From contig CAVVRF010000039.1 in NCBI GenBank assembly GCA_963750535.1, positions 1 through 64,000 on the forward strand: a stretch of 64,000 bases of DNA, read 5' to 3'. Each line of letters starts with the position of its first letter. The stretch's first letter is position 1. The stretch comes from JAKFWF01 sp963750535. Lineage in GTDB: Bacteria > Pseudomonadota > Alphaproteobacteria > Rhizobiales > Hyphomicrobiaceae. Of the stretch, positions 10,849-20,102 are shown piece after piece. The notes beneath the pieces were generated by a model. It ran no database searches, was not told the DNA's origin, and saw only the letters and a list, made by a program, of their open reading frames with translations. A program made the translations under genes and the position numbers.

Positions 10849-11013
10849 CGGGCAGTTCTCCCAGGTCTGGCATGGCGTTGCCGGCATGTTGGCGCATTGC
10901 CCGCCCGCAGGGCAACCGCCGCGGCCGACGTCCACCTCTGCCGGATCGGCGGTTCCGGTCGCCGCGCCCAGCGGCTATGGTCGCGCCACACCGCAACGAT
11001 CAATCGTGGGAGA

Positions 11014-11397
11014 ATGCCCGTGGACAAAGCACTCTGGGAGAAGGGCCTGGCCAAGCGCAAGGCCGTGCTCGGGGCCGAGTACGTCGAGAAATCGCTGTCG
11101 AGCGCCACCGACTTCAACCGGCCGTTCCAGGACATGCTCAACGAGTATTGCTGGGGCGGCGTGTGGGGCGACGAGCGCATCCCGCCGAAGACCCGCTCGA
11201 TGATGAACCTGACGATGATCGCCGCGCTGAACCGGATGGAGGAGTGGGAGCTGCACATGAAGGGCGCCATCCGCAACGGCGTCACCCAGGACGAGATGCA
11301 GGCGATCCTGCATCAGATCGCGGTCTATGCCGGCATGCCCGCCGGCGTCGAGTGCTTCCGCATCGCGCGCAAGGTGTATGCGGAGATGGAGAAGTAG
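11014..11397 (+). CDS. Carboxymuconolactone decarboxylase family protein
   Basis: A 127-residue all-helical protein of the AhpD/CMD fold. The run FNRPFQDMLNEYCWGGVWGD, the segment IPPKTRSMMNLTMIAALNR and the HMKGAIRNGVTQDEMQAIL helix are typical of gamma-carboxymuconolactone decarboxylase-like proteins. It lacks the redox CxxC of AhpD, so peroxidase activity is unlikely. The ATG at 11014 has the Shine-Dalgarno-like GTGGGAGA just upstream. The gene stands divergent to a CoA-transferase; a role in aromatic or dicarboxylic acid breakdown is plausible but unproven. Confidence 0.8.
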   Translation: MPVDKALWEKGLAKRKAVLGAEYVEKSLSSATDFNRPFQDMLNEYCWGGVWGDERIPPKTRSMMNLTMIAALNRMEEWELHMKGAIRNGVTQDEMQAILHQIAVYAGMPAGVECFRIARKVYAEMEK

Positions 11398-11544
11398 GTG
11401 GACGGGGACAGTTACCGATCCGAGAAATCGATACTTTGCGTTCCCGGCCGAGCCGGCCCGGAAGGTTGCGGAAGTGATGATCGCGGCTTCCGAGCGAGAG
11501 CCGGGATCGCGTCGGTGCGGCTTCGGGATCATCCCAGAGGACGT

Positions 11545-11619
11545 GATCCCGGGTCTCGCGCGGAACTGACGCTCGTTCCCGGCCGCACGGCCACTGGCCG
11601 GCTCGCCCGGGAACGCAGG
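11545..11619. repeat. GC-rich palindromic repeat (copy 1)
   Basis: The sequence starts GATCCCGGGTCTCGCGC and ends CTCGCCCGGGAACGCAGG, with an inner hairpin GGCCGCACGGCCACTGGCC. The same start and end occur in a shorter copy at 34456-34498. It fills most of the 275 bases between genes at 11397 and 11673, where no gene is seen. Confidence 0.6.
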
Positions 11620-11672
11620 TGGAGACAGAAAGACTTCCCGCACTTGCAGCGTTCCTGGCCGAGATCCCGTGC

Positions 11673-12632
11673 CTACTTTACACTCCGGCCGATCTTCCAC
11701 ATCTCCTCGCGGACCCGGATGTCGGCCAGCATGCGGTCGATCAGCAGGCAGGTGCGCTTGAACAGGTCCGAGCCGCGGCGGTAGTCGGCGGCGGCGAAGA
11801 AGTCGACCCGTCCGGCGTTGAACAGCTCGACGCACTTCGCCTTCGACTTGCCGGGCGGGTGCACCGCGATCGAGTGGCCGCCGCTCTTGCGCATCAGCGC
11901 CATCGACGGCACGTCGGTCTCGCCGTCGCCGAAATAGACCATGTTGGAGAACGGGATCGGCCGCTGCTCCTCCGGCATGTGCTGGTTGATGCTCTGGCCC
12001 AGGTCCTCGAGCCCCTTGTTGATGCGGAACAGGTACTGCGTCTTGCCGGTGTCGGTGATCACCCGCTTCGGATAGGGCAGGTCGTAGGCCTCGAACCAAT
12101 ATTCCGAGGCGAACACGTTGTGGAACTTGCCGTAGATCGAGGTGCCCTCGATGATCTCGGTCAGCCCGGACGAGACGAGGTAGTGGCGCACCGCGACCCC
12201 GTGTGATTCCGCGCGCAGCGCGACGTATTCGGCGATCGCCTCGAACCAGTCCTCGACGCCGGCGAACAACTCCACGTCGCGGCCAAGGGCGACAAGGTCG
12301 CCACGGTCGATGCGGACGCCTTTCTCCTTCGCCTTCTTGTACATCAGGTGCATGTAGGTGATGAGCGGATCGGCGCCCTGCTCGGCCGCGATGCGGTTGC
12401 TCTCCGCCCAGAACGCCTTGGCGTCCATGTTGATCTTCGGCAGCACCGTGTATTCCTGCATCGGCTTCGGCGACAGCGTGCCGTCGAAATCGTAGACCAG
12501 CGCGATGGTCTTCTTGTCGTAGCCGGGCTTGGGCGCGGTGGTAGCCTTGTCGGCGCGGCGCGATGTGCCGCCGGCCGCCACTGGCGCGTCGTCGTTGGCT
12601 GCCTTGCCCTTGCTGGTGACGCGCTCGACCAT
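11673..12632 (-). CDS. HAD-superfamily hydrolase
   Basis: A 319-residue haloacid dehalogenase-like hydrolase, probably a phosphatase. Motif I is DFDGTLS with catalytic Asp48 and Asp50; motif II is the LVSSG stretch; a lysine (PKRVITDTGK) serves as motif III; motif IV is FGDGETDVPS. The first 40 residues are a charged, probably disordered leader. The ATG at 12632 follows a purine-rich stretch; the frame extends further upstream into the downstream part of the cytochrome gene but without conserved residues. The gene lies on the same strand as the cytochrome c gene, 85 bases downstream. No substrate can be named. Confidence 0.78.
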   Translation of the reverse strand: MVERVTSKGKAANDDAPVAAGGTSRRADKATTAPKPGYDKKTIALVYDFDGTLSPKPMQEYTVLPKINMDAKAFWAESNRIAAEQGADPLITYMHLMYKKAKEKGVRIDRGDLVALGRDVELFAGVEDWFEAIAEYVALRAESHGVAVRHYLVSSGLTEIIEGTSIYGKFHNVFASEYWFEAYDLPYPKRVITDTGKTQYLFRINKGLEDLGQSINQHMPEEQRPIPFSNMVYFGDGETDVPSMALMRKSGGHSIAVHPPGKSKAKCVELFNAGRVDFFAAADYRRGSDLFKRTCLLIDRMLADIRVREEMWKIGRSVK

Positions 12633-12717
12633 GTTCAAATCCCTTGGTGTGGATAGCCGCCGACCATCGAGTGATTCGGGTGGCATCACCAAGGCGAGCG
12701 CGTGAGTTGTCCGCTGG

Positions 12718-13230
12718 CTAAGGCGTCGCGGACGTCCACTTCTTGTAGTCCTCGGGCGTGACCGAGCCGAGCTTCTTGACGAATGCGGCGATGCGCCAGA
12801 TCTCGTCGTCGGCAACGCTGGCGCGAGCGAAGCTCGGCATGCCGGTCATGTTGATGCCGTTCTTGACCACCCAGAAGATCTGACCGGCCGAGCGGGCCTT
12901 CGACACCTCCGCCAGGTCGGCGGCGTCCGGGCGCAACCCTTCGGCGAACTTCGCCCAGTCGACGCCGGGTGCCCCGTGACAGATTGCGCAACCGCGGGCA
13001 GCAAATGCACGCGCGCCGTTCTGGATCGTGGCGTCGTCGTCGACGTTCACCGCCGCGCTGGTCGGAGCATGATTCTCGATCGAGGCCGTGCGCACGCGGG
13101 TCATCGCCCACGTCACCGCGCTGTTGTCGGGCTCGATACCGGCGACGCTGTAGTACCCACCGAGGAAGTAGCCCGCGGCGGCAAGTACGGCGACGATGGC
13201 CAGAAATCCGATGGTTGCCAGAAGTTTCAT
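12718..13230 (-). CDS. Membrane-anchored cytochrome c family protein
   Basis: A 170-residue protein with an N-terminal hydrophobic segment (about 4-24) that acts as signal or anchor, followed by one class I cytochrome c domain. The haem site CAICH is at 81-85 and the axial methionine is in MTGMPSFA near 128. The C-terminal helix IWRIAAFVKKLGSVT is typical for the fold. The start at 13230 has a GGAGAGCC ribosome site. The protein probably carries electrons in the periplasm; its partner is not visible nearby. Confidence 0.85.
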   Translation of the reverse strand: MKLLATIGFLAIVAVLAAAGYFLGGYYSVAGIEPDNSAVTWAMTRVRTASIENHAPTSAAVNVDDDATIQNGARAFAARGCAICHGAPGVDWAKFAEGLRPDAADLAEVSKARSAGQIFWVVKNGINMTGMPSFARASVADDEIWRIAAFVKKLGSVTPEDYKKWTSATP

Positions 13231-13600
13231 GGAGGCTCTCCGTTTTGCGGGTGGAATTGACGTTTCCCCCAATTTTTACAGCTCGGCGGCCCTCGGCGTT
13301 TCTGCGATTGCCCAATTTCACTCTATCGCGAGCCGACATCCTGCTCCAGGGAGAGAGCAGAATTCATCTGCGGCCGTATCGCCAGCGCGCGGGCGAAGTT
13401 CGTCGCATCCGCGACTTTACCTCCCCCTCGAGCGGACCTCCGATTGCGCCTTGCTTCGGCCAACGTCGGCGACTATGAGGACGCCGACGAAATGAGAGCC
13501 ACAGGAGCTGCCCGCATGACCCACACCCAGCCGACGCTCGTTCTGAACGTCCGCGCGGGTGTCGTTGCGGACAAAGATCACTCATTCCTGATGGTTCTCC
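13231..13600. other. Intergenic region between cytochrome gene and rtcB
   Basis: About 370 bases between divergent genes. It must hold the promoters of the cytochrome gene and of rtcB-prfH, but no RtcR-type enhancer-dependent regulator gene lies beside it and I see no clear operator. A short frame beginning with ATG at 13516 runs into the start of rtcB and has no recognisable product. Confidence 0.35.
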
Positions 13601-14744
13601 ATGGGCAATTCCCATTCCGGTGCGTCGACTGACGCGCCAAACGTCCGGCTCATCGCGTCGGACAAGACCTGGATCGAGGGCCTGGCGCTCGATCAGCTCC
13701 GCCATGCCGCAACCCTGCCCGGCGTCGAATACGCCGTAGGCTTCCCCGACCTGCATCCCGGCAAGGGCACGCCGGTCGGCGCGGCAATTGTTTCACGTGA
13801 GATGATCCACCCAAGGCTGCCGGGCAACGACATCGGCTGCGCCATGAGCTTCTGGGCGACCGATCTGCCTGCCCGCAAGCTCAAGCTCGACCGCTGGGCC
13901 GACCGGCTCGAGGGCCTCGACCGGCCGTTCGAGGGCGATCGGGAGCCCTGGCTTGCCGCGCAGCGCCTCGCCCGCGGTCCGCACGACGCCGGCCTCGGCA
14001 CCATCGGCGGCGGCAATCACTTTGCCGAGTTGCAGGTGGTCGACGAGGTGCTCGACGCGGAGCGGTTCGCCGCCCTCGGCCTCGATCGCAAGGATGCCTG
14101 CCTGCTGATCCACTCCGGCAGCCGCGGTCTCGGCCAGGCGATCTTCAACGAGCAGATGGCGGCGCACGGGCTCGGGCCCTTGGCGGCCGGCAGCGAGGAG
14201 GCCGAAGCCTATCTCGCCCGTCACGACGAGGCGCTGCGCTGGTCGATCGCCAACCGCGCCCTGCTGGCGCACCGCTTCGCCGAGCAGATCGGCGCCGACG
14301 CACGGCTCGTCTCGGACGTGCCGCACAACGTGATCGCGCGCGAGGACTGGGGCGGCAGCGGCGCCTTCGTCCACCGCAAGGGCGCGGCCGTGGCGCACGG
14401 CAATGCGATCATGATCCCCGGCTCGCGCGGCACGCTGTCCTTTCTCGTGGCGCCGACCGGCGACCGCGAAGCGGCGGCGTTCTCGCTCGCCCACGGCGCC
14501 GGCCGTCGCTGGCAGCGCGGCTATGCCAAGCCGCGCCTGTCGCACAGGTACCGGGTCGAGGACCTGGCGCGGACCGATCTCGGCGGCCGCGTCATCTGCG
14601 AGGACCGCGAATTGCTCTACGAGGAGGCGCCGCAGGCCTACAAGGACATTGGCCGGGTGATCGACGATCTGGTCGCGGCGGGCCTGGTGGCGGTGATCGC
14701 CATCTACAAGCCGGTGCTGACCTACAAGGTGCGGAGGCGCGACG

Positions 14745-14752
<8 letters not shown>
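13601..14752 (+). CDS. rtcB: RtcB-family RNA ligase, PrfH-linked type (RtcB2)
   Basis: A 383-residue RNA ligase that joins 2',3'-cyclic phosphate or 3'-phosphate ends to 5'-OH ends via a GMP-histidine intermediate. Metal-binding and catalytic motifs are visible: GNDIGCAMSFW with Asp and Cys, GTIGGGNHFAELQ, LLIHSGSRGLG, PGSRGTLSFLV, and LAHGAGRRWQR with the His that accepts GMP. The C-terminal CEDRELLYEEAPQAYKDI is also conserved. At about 380 residues it is the short subtype known to pair with PrfH. Its end overlaps prfH by eight bases, so the two form an operon. In E. coli carrying this pair, RtcB2 reseals 16S rRNA cut at the decoding centre by ribotoxins; the same role is inferred here. Confidence 0.9.
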
Positions 14753-15398
<646 letters not shown>

Positions 15399-15523
15399 GG
15401 TTTGGGCGCGAACGCGGCGCAACGGCCGGGCCGCCACCCCCTGCCAAAGGTAGCCTTTGATTCCGTTCGCGGGCAATGTAAGAGGGCTGCCGAGCCTCAT
15501 ACCCACCGACGGGAACCCTACCC

Positions 15524-16723
15524 ATGAACATTCATGAATATCAGGCCAAGGACCTCTATCGGCAGTACGGTGTGCCGACTTCCAAGGGTTTTCCGGCGTT
15601 CACGGTCGACGAGGCGGTCGAGGCGGCCAAGAAGCTGCCCGGCCCGATCTGGGTGGTGAAGTCGCAGATCCACGCCGGCGGGCGCGGCAAGGGCAAGTTC
15701 AAGGAAGCCGCCGCCGGGACCGCCGGCGGCGTGCGGCTCGCCAAGTCGCTCGACGAGGTCAAGTCGTTCGCCGGCCAGATGCTGAACAACACCCTCGTCA
15801 CGGTGCAGACCGGCGAGGCCGGCCGGGTGGTGAAGCGGCTCTACGTCGAGGACGGCTCGGCGATCGCCCGCGAGCTCTACCTTTCGGCGCTGGTCGACCG
15901 CGCCACCAGCCGCATCGCCTTCATCGTCTCGACCGAGGGCGGCATGGACATCGAGAAGGTCGCCCACGACACGCCGGAGAAGATCCACACCTTCTCGATC
16001 GACCCGGCGTCGGGATATTTCCCCTATCACGGCCGCAAGGTCGCCTTCGCCCTCGGGCTCACCGGCCAGCAGGTCAACCAGTGCGTGGCGATGGTCGGCA
16101 ATCTCTACCGGATGTTCGTCGAGAAGGACATGAGCCTGCTCGAGATCAACCCGCTGGTGGTGACCAAGGACGGTAACCTCGTCTGCCTCGACGGCAAGAT
16201 GGATTTCGACAATAACGCGTTGTTCCGGCACAAGGAAATCATGGAGCTTCGCGACCTCGAAGAGGAGGATCCGGCCGAGGTCGAGGCGTCCCGGTACGAT
16301 CTCAACTACGTCAAGCTCGATGGCCAGATCGGCTGCATGGTGAACGGCGCCGGCCTCGCCATGGCGACCATGGACATCATCAAGCTCTATGGCATGGAGC
16401 CGGCGAACTTCCTCGATGTCGGCGGCGGCGCGACCAAGGAGAAGGTGTCGGCGGCGTTCAAGATCATCCTGTCCGACCAGAACGTCAAAGGCATCCTGGT
16501 CAACATCTTCGGCGGCATCATGCGTTGCGACATCATCGCCGAGGGCGTGGTCGCCGCTGCCCGCGAGATGGCGATCAAGGTGCCGCTGGTGGTGCGCCTC
16601 GAAGGCACCAACGTCGAGCTCGGCAAGAAGATCCTGTCCGAGAGCGGCCTGAAGATCGTCCCCGCCGACAACCTCGCCGACGCCGCCAAGAAGATCACCG
16701 ACGAGGTGAAGAAGATTGGGTGA
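15524..16723 (+). CDS. sucC: Succinyl-CoA synthetase beta subunit
   Basis: A 399-residue ADP-forming subunit of succinyl-CoA synthetase of the citric acid cycle. It starts MNIHEYQAKDLYRQYGVP and shows the ATP-grasp features KSQIHAGGRGKGKFKEA, EINPLVV and FDNNALFRH, then the C-terminal CoA-ligase part with NFLDVGGGATKEKV and NIFGGIMRCDIIAEG. Length and motifs are complete. The alpha subunit gene sucD, which normally follows at once, is not present: the next 800 bases hold a broken small membrane gene and repeats. An intact alpha subunit must come from elsewhere in the genome. Confidence 0.93.
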   Translation: MNIHEYQAKDLYRQYGVPTSKGFPAFTVDEAVEAAKKLPGPIWVVKSQIHAGGRGKGKFKEAAAGTAGGVRLAKSLDEVKSFAGQMLNNTLVTVQTGEAGRVVKRLYVEDGSAIARELYLSALVDRATSRIAFIVSTEGGMDIEKVAHDTPEKIHTFSIDPASGYFPYHGRKVAFALGLTGQQVNQCVAMVGNLYRMFVEKDMSLLEINPLVVTKDGNLVCLDGKMDFDNNALFRHKEIMELRDLEEEDPAEVEASRYDLNYVKLDGQIGCMVNGAGLAMATMDIIKLYGMEPANFLDVGGGATKEKVSAAFKIILSDQNVKGILVNIFGGIMRCDIIAEGVVAAAREMAIKVPLVVRLEGTNVELGKKILSESGLKIVPADNLADAAKKITDEVKKIG

Positions 16724-16945
16724 AGTGACAAGGAGTTTACTCCATATCAGCTTGTTGTACTGTTCCTGTTCTTGCCATTTTGGCCATGGTGGTTGTCATT
16801 CGCTGGTCGCGCACGGCCGGGTTATTGGCCAGTGCCGGTTAACTCGTGACCACTGCTGTTCAGGCCGTTTCGCCGCGGAGTATGTGGTCAGCCGGCGCTG
16901 CGTCGAGGTGAACAAGCTCGGGTGAGCTATCAGCCTGAGGGAGAA

Positions 16946-17275
16946 ATGTATCTCGCAATTTCGATCTATGTCTCGGCACTGCTTGCTCTGGCCGCAGTGC
17001 CGATGGCTTTGCTGAGCGCTTTGGCTGGAAGCGATTGTATTTCAGCGTGGCATCGGCCCTGGCACTCGTATTTGCTGGCGGCTCGATTTGGTTGGCACTG
17101 GTGCCTTTCGAAACCGGACCAATGCGAGACGTTGAGGGCCTCGCGCGCCTTGATCTGGCAATTCTGGCCGACGTGGCTATTTGCTGGTGGAGTCGGTTCA
17201 GCTGCCATCTTGCAATGCAGCCGAACGACGTTCGCAGACCAATGCGGCGGGAAGGCGACTGGCAAATTGAAGTAG
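16946..17275 (+). pseudogene. Small membrane protein with two frameshifts
   Basis: The ATG at 16946 has a good ribosome site (GAGGGAGAA) and begins MYLAISIYVSALLALAAV, a membrane helix. The next hydrophobic stretch, RLYFSVASALALVFAGGS, lies in a second frame, and a third, LFAGGVGSAAIL, lies back in the first frame, which ends at 17273-17275. Joining the three would give a protein of about 110 residues with three membrane helices. Two small indels, one in each direction, are needed. I recognise no family. A further hydrophobic frame directly after sucC (around 16730-16850) has no start codon. Confidence 0.4.
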
Positions 17276-17295
17276 ACGGAGCGATGCCGGCCATC

Positions 17296-17460
17296 GCCAC
17301 CCCACAGGTGTCATCCTCGGGCCTGGCCCGAGGACCCAGGGTGCAGCGCGTCGCGCTCCGTCCTTTCGAGCGATCTGTCGCCGCTTCGATCCACTCGCCA
17401 CTTCGAAACTCCCTGAGAAATGGTTCCTCGGGCCAAGCCCGAGGATGACATCACTGGGTG
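17296..17460. repeat. Inverted pair of TCATCCTCGGG palindromic repeats
   Basis: The left copy reads GTCATCCTCGGGCCTGGCCC then GAGGACCCA; the right copy (about 17423-17454) is the reverse, with CCTCGGGCCAAGCCCGAGG and GATGACATCAC. Each copy is itself a hairpin of CCTCGGGC pairing with GCCCGAGG. Flanking CCACCCCACAGG and CACTGGGTGGG are also roughly inverted, so the 165 bases act as one composite palindrome. A third copy is at 27149-27190. The rest of 17276-17535 holds no gene. Confidence 0.7.
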
Positions 17461-17535
17461 GGCGAGGGCCGACGCCGAGCGCGCAGGCGCGCGGACGATA
17501 AACCCGTCGATCACCGGACCTGCTGTGACCAGCCC

Positions 17536-18720
17536 TCACGGCCCGTTCTGGGCCATGCCGAGGGTGGAGCGCATCCAGCTGTTGCTCCACGGCGGGCGCT
17601 TGGCGTCGTCGGTCAGGGGAGCCGCGACGGCCGATTGCTTCTGCTGCATCGCGACCGCGACCGGCGGCGCCGGCCGTTTGACCGGGCGGGCGACGGCCGG
17701 TTTCGGTTCCGCCTTGGCAGCCTTGCCCGCCGGCGCGGCGGGCTTCGCCTTGCTCCTGGTCTGGCTGGCCTGCGGCTTGACCCGAGGCTCTTTGCGCGGA
17801 GCCACCCCGGCGGGCTGCGAGGGGGCGACCAGGCTCGCATCGACAGGCGCCGGGCGATCGGCGGCCGCGGCCTTGGCGGCCATCGACTGACCGAGCACCG
17901 GCGCAGCAGCGGGCGTCGAGGCGGCCGCAGCTGCCTGCACCACCGCCGGTGCGGTTTCGGCCGCCGCCGAAACCGTGATCCAGGTGTGGGCGGAGGCCAG
18001 CGCCTGGCCGTCGGCGCCGAGCAACTCGATGCTGACGTCGAGCGGCGTCGTCTGCACCGCGTAGGCCGTCAGCTTCAACTCCAACGTCGCAGCGGCGTCG
18101 ATCAGCCAGCCGCCGCCTTCCTGCGGAGTCCCGGCCGACAGTCCGGCGTAGCGCGGCAGATCGCGGATACGGATCAGCCTGGCGTCAGCGGCGCGGTTCA
18201 CCGTCAGCGGAAATGGAACCTCCTGGCCGACCGGCGCCGTGATCGCCTCTGCCACCGCGAGCGTCGGTTGCGATGTCGCGGGCAGGGCCTGCAATGTCTC
18301 CGTGTCGGGCACGGGATTGAGCCGCAGCGTCGGCGCGGCGAAGGTGGCGGCGCTGCGGTTGGCAGTCGCGTCCAGGACAGCCGCCTGGGAACTGGCAGCG
18401 GCCACGGTTACCGGAAAGGTTCGAGCCGAGCGCAAGCCGCTCACTGCCAGCACCGTCGCGAATGCGGCGACGAATCCGCCAAGAAGCGCGTACCTGCAGC
18501 GGCGATCGCGTATCACCATGTCCTGCACGGCCTCGCGCCACGCGCGCGCGGATCGCACTGCCCAATAGCCGGGGCCGTCGGATGGATTGGGCGGTGGCGC
18601 CTCGGCGGCCTGCTGCTGGCGGGCAGCGCCGGCGTCGCCGTCGGCGCGGGCGAGGATGCTTCGAAAGCGGCTGTCGGCGGAAATGAGCAGAGGTTTACGC
18701 GCACTTTGGGTGTGGGACAT
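17536..18720 (-). CDS. Alanine/proline-rich single-pass membrane protein (unknown)
   Basis: A 394-residue protein starting at the ATG at 18720. A cytoplasmic N-terminus of about 75 residues is followed by one membrane helix (about 77-95, YALLGGFVAAFATVLAVSGL) and a long periplasmic part. The middle (about 150-260) looks like an ordered beta-rich region with AAATLELKLTAYAV and LDVSIELLGADGQALASAHT. From about 285 the sequence is rich in Ala, Pro and Lys and includes repeated PAPA-KAAK-type segments, suggesting a disordered spacer. I do not recognise a family. The C-terminus keeps WSNSWMRSTLGMAQNGP, which is ordered-looking. Confidence 0.6.
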   Translation of the reverse strand: MSHTQSARKPLLISADSRFRSILARADGDAGAARQQQAAEAPPPNPSDGPGYWAVRSARAWREAVQDMVIRDRRCRYALLGGFVAAFATVLAVSGLRSARTFPVTVAAASSQAAVLDATANRSAATFAAPTLRLNPVPDTETLQALPATSQPTLAVAEAITAPVGQEVPFPLTVNRAADARLIRIRDLPRYAGLSAGTPQEGGGWLIDAAATLELKLTAYAVQTTPLDVSIELLGADGQALASAHTWITVSAAAETAPAVVQAAAAASTPAAAPVLGQSMAAKAAAADRPAPVDASLVAPSQPAGVAPRKEPRVKPQASQTRSKAKPAAPAGKAAKAEPKPAVARPVKRPAPPVAVAMQQKQSAVAAPLTDDAKRPPWSNSWMRSTLGMAQNGP

Positions 18721-19045
18721 TTTGTCAGCTCGCGATTGGGCCATTGCCAATGGCTTCCGAAGTCGCATCCCCACACCGATGCAACAGCATTCAGTTACAA
18801 CGTTCAGTGCGGCAGAGTTGAGGCGCGGTATGACCGCAGGTGCCCAACCATTTGCACTTTTGCTCAAAACATAGCAGTTCTTCTCCCGCGCGATATGCAA
18901 TCGCCGAGGCGTGGTAAACGCGGCCGACCGCCGCCGCCTGCGCGACAACCGTGAGTTTCCGGAGTGACGGCGGGGTTGTCGGGCGGCGTGACGACGAGGT
19001 ACCCTGCGGGCCATGACGACGAACGCGACCAGGGATCGAGCTTCA
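18721..19045. other. Divergent intergenic region upstream of thiS
   Basis: About 325 bases between divergent starts. I looked for a TPP riboswitch before thiS and do not see its CTGAGA and ACC(n)TGAACCTGAT landmarks. No other structure stands out. Confidence 0.35.
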
Positions 19046-19258
19046 ATGCCGGCGGCAACGATCAGGCTCGTCGTCAACGGCGAGCCGATGGTCACCGCGG
19101 CGTCGACGTTGGCCGGCCTGCTGGCGGATGCCGGCTATGGCGAAGTGCGCGTCGCCACCGCGCGCAATGGCGACTTCGTGCCCGAGCGCCTGCGCGCTTC
19201 CACCCGCCTCGACGACGGCGATCAGATCGAGATCGTAAGCCCCCGCCAGGGCGGCTGA
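19046..19258 (+). CDS. thiS: ThiS, sulfur carrier protein for thiazole synthesis
   Basis: A 70-residue ubiquitin-like protein that carries sulfur as a C-terminal thiocarboxylate for the thiazole ring of thiamine. It has LVVNGEPMVTAASTLAGLL at the N-terminus, VATARNGDFVPE, LDDGDQIEIVSPRQGG and the required C-terminal Gly-Gly. The ATG at 19046 is preferred over the ATG at 19013 because the fold begins directly after it. It is followed 37 bases later by thiG, and then thiE, forming an operon. thiC, thiD and the ThiF/ThiO functions are not in the window. Confidence 0.9.
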   Translation: MPAATIRLVVNGEPMVTAASTLAGLLADAGYGEVRVATARNGDFVPERLRASTRLDDGDQIEIVSPRQGG

Positions 19259-19295
19259 CCTTGCGGACCTCCTGCCCCGTCCACATCTGGAACCC

Positions 19296-20102
19296 ATGAT
19301 GACGACCGACCAGCCGCTGACCTTCTACGGCACGCCGTTCACCTCGCGCATGCTGATCGGTACCGCGCTCTATGCCTCGCCGGACATACTGAGCCAGTCG
19401 GTGAAGGCTTCGGGCGCGGGCATCGTCACGGTGTCGCTGCGCCGGGAGGCGGCGCGCGCCAAGACCGGCCAGCGGTTCTGGGAGCTGATCCGGGCGCTGG
19501 GCGTCACGATCCTGCCGAACACCGCCGGTTGCCACACCGCGCGGGAGGCGATCACCACCGCCGAGATGGCGCGCGAGGTTTTCGCCACCGACTGGATCAA
19601 GCTCGAGGTGATCGCCAACGACGACACGCTGCAGCCGGACCTGTTCGGCCTGGTCGAGGCGGCGGCGCATCTCGCCAAGGAAGGGTTCAAGGTGTTCCCT
19701 TACACCACCGAGGACCTGGGCGCGGCCGAGCGGCTGATGGCGGCCGGCTGCGAGGTGCTGATGCCGTGGGGCGCCCCGATCGGCTCGGGACGTGGGCTAA
19801 GCAACCCGTACGGCCTCAAGACCATGCGCAACTACTTCCCGGGCGTGCCGCTGGTGGTCGATGCCGGCATCGGCGCGCCGAGCCATGCCGCCGCCGCCAT
19901 GGAGATGGGCTACGACGCCATTCTGCTCAACACCGCGATCGCCAAGGCCGGCGACCCGCCGCGCATGGCGGCAGCCTTCGCCGACGCGATCCGGGCCGGC
20001 CGCGCGGCCTACGAGGCCGGCCTGATGGAGATGCGCGACATGGCCCAGCCGTCGACACCGGTCGCCGGTACCCCGTTCTTCGATCTGGGCGGTGCGTCAT
20101 GA
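19296..20102 (+). CDS. thiG: ThiG, thiazole synthase
   Basis: A 268-residue TIM-barrel enzyme that builds the thiazole phosphate from deoxyxylulose phosphate, dehydroglycine and ThiS thiocarboxylate. Conserved runs are FTSRMLIGTALYASP, LPNTAGCHTAREAITTAEMA, DWIKLEVI with the Schiff-base Lys near 102, MPWGAPIGSGRGLSNP and VVDAGIGAPSHAAAAMEMG. Start codons at 19296 and 19299 are both possible. The stop codon overlaps the thiE start in an ATGA arrangement, indicating translational coupling. Confidence 0.93.
   Translation: MMTTDQPLTFYGTPFTSRMLIGTALYASPDILSQSVKASGAGIVTVSLRREAARAKTGQRFWELIRALGVTILPNTAGCHTAREAITTAEMAREVFATDWIKLEVIANDDTLQPDLFGLVEAAAHLAKEGFKVFPYTTEDLGAAERLMAAGCEVLMPWGAPIGSGRGLSNPYGLKTMRNYFPGVPLVVDAGIGAPSHAAAAMEMGYDAILLNTAIAKAGDPPRMAAAFADAIRAGRAAYEAGLMEMRDMAQPSTPVAGTPFFDLGGAS

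Noticed and set aside
18950..19045. Possible TPP riboswitch before thiS
   Set aside because: The conserved CTGAGA and TGAACCTGAT segments are not present.
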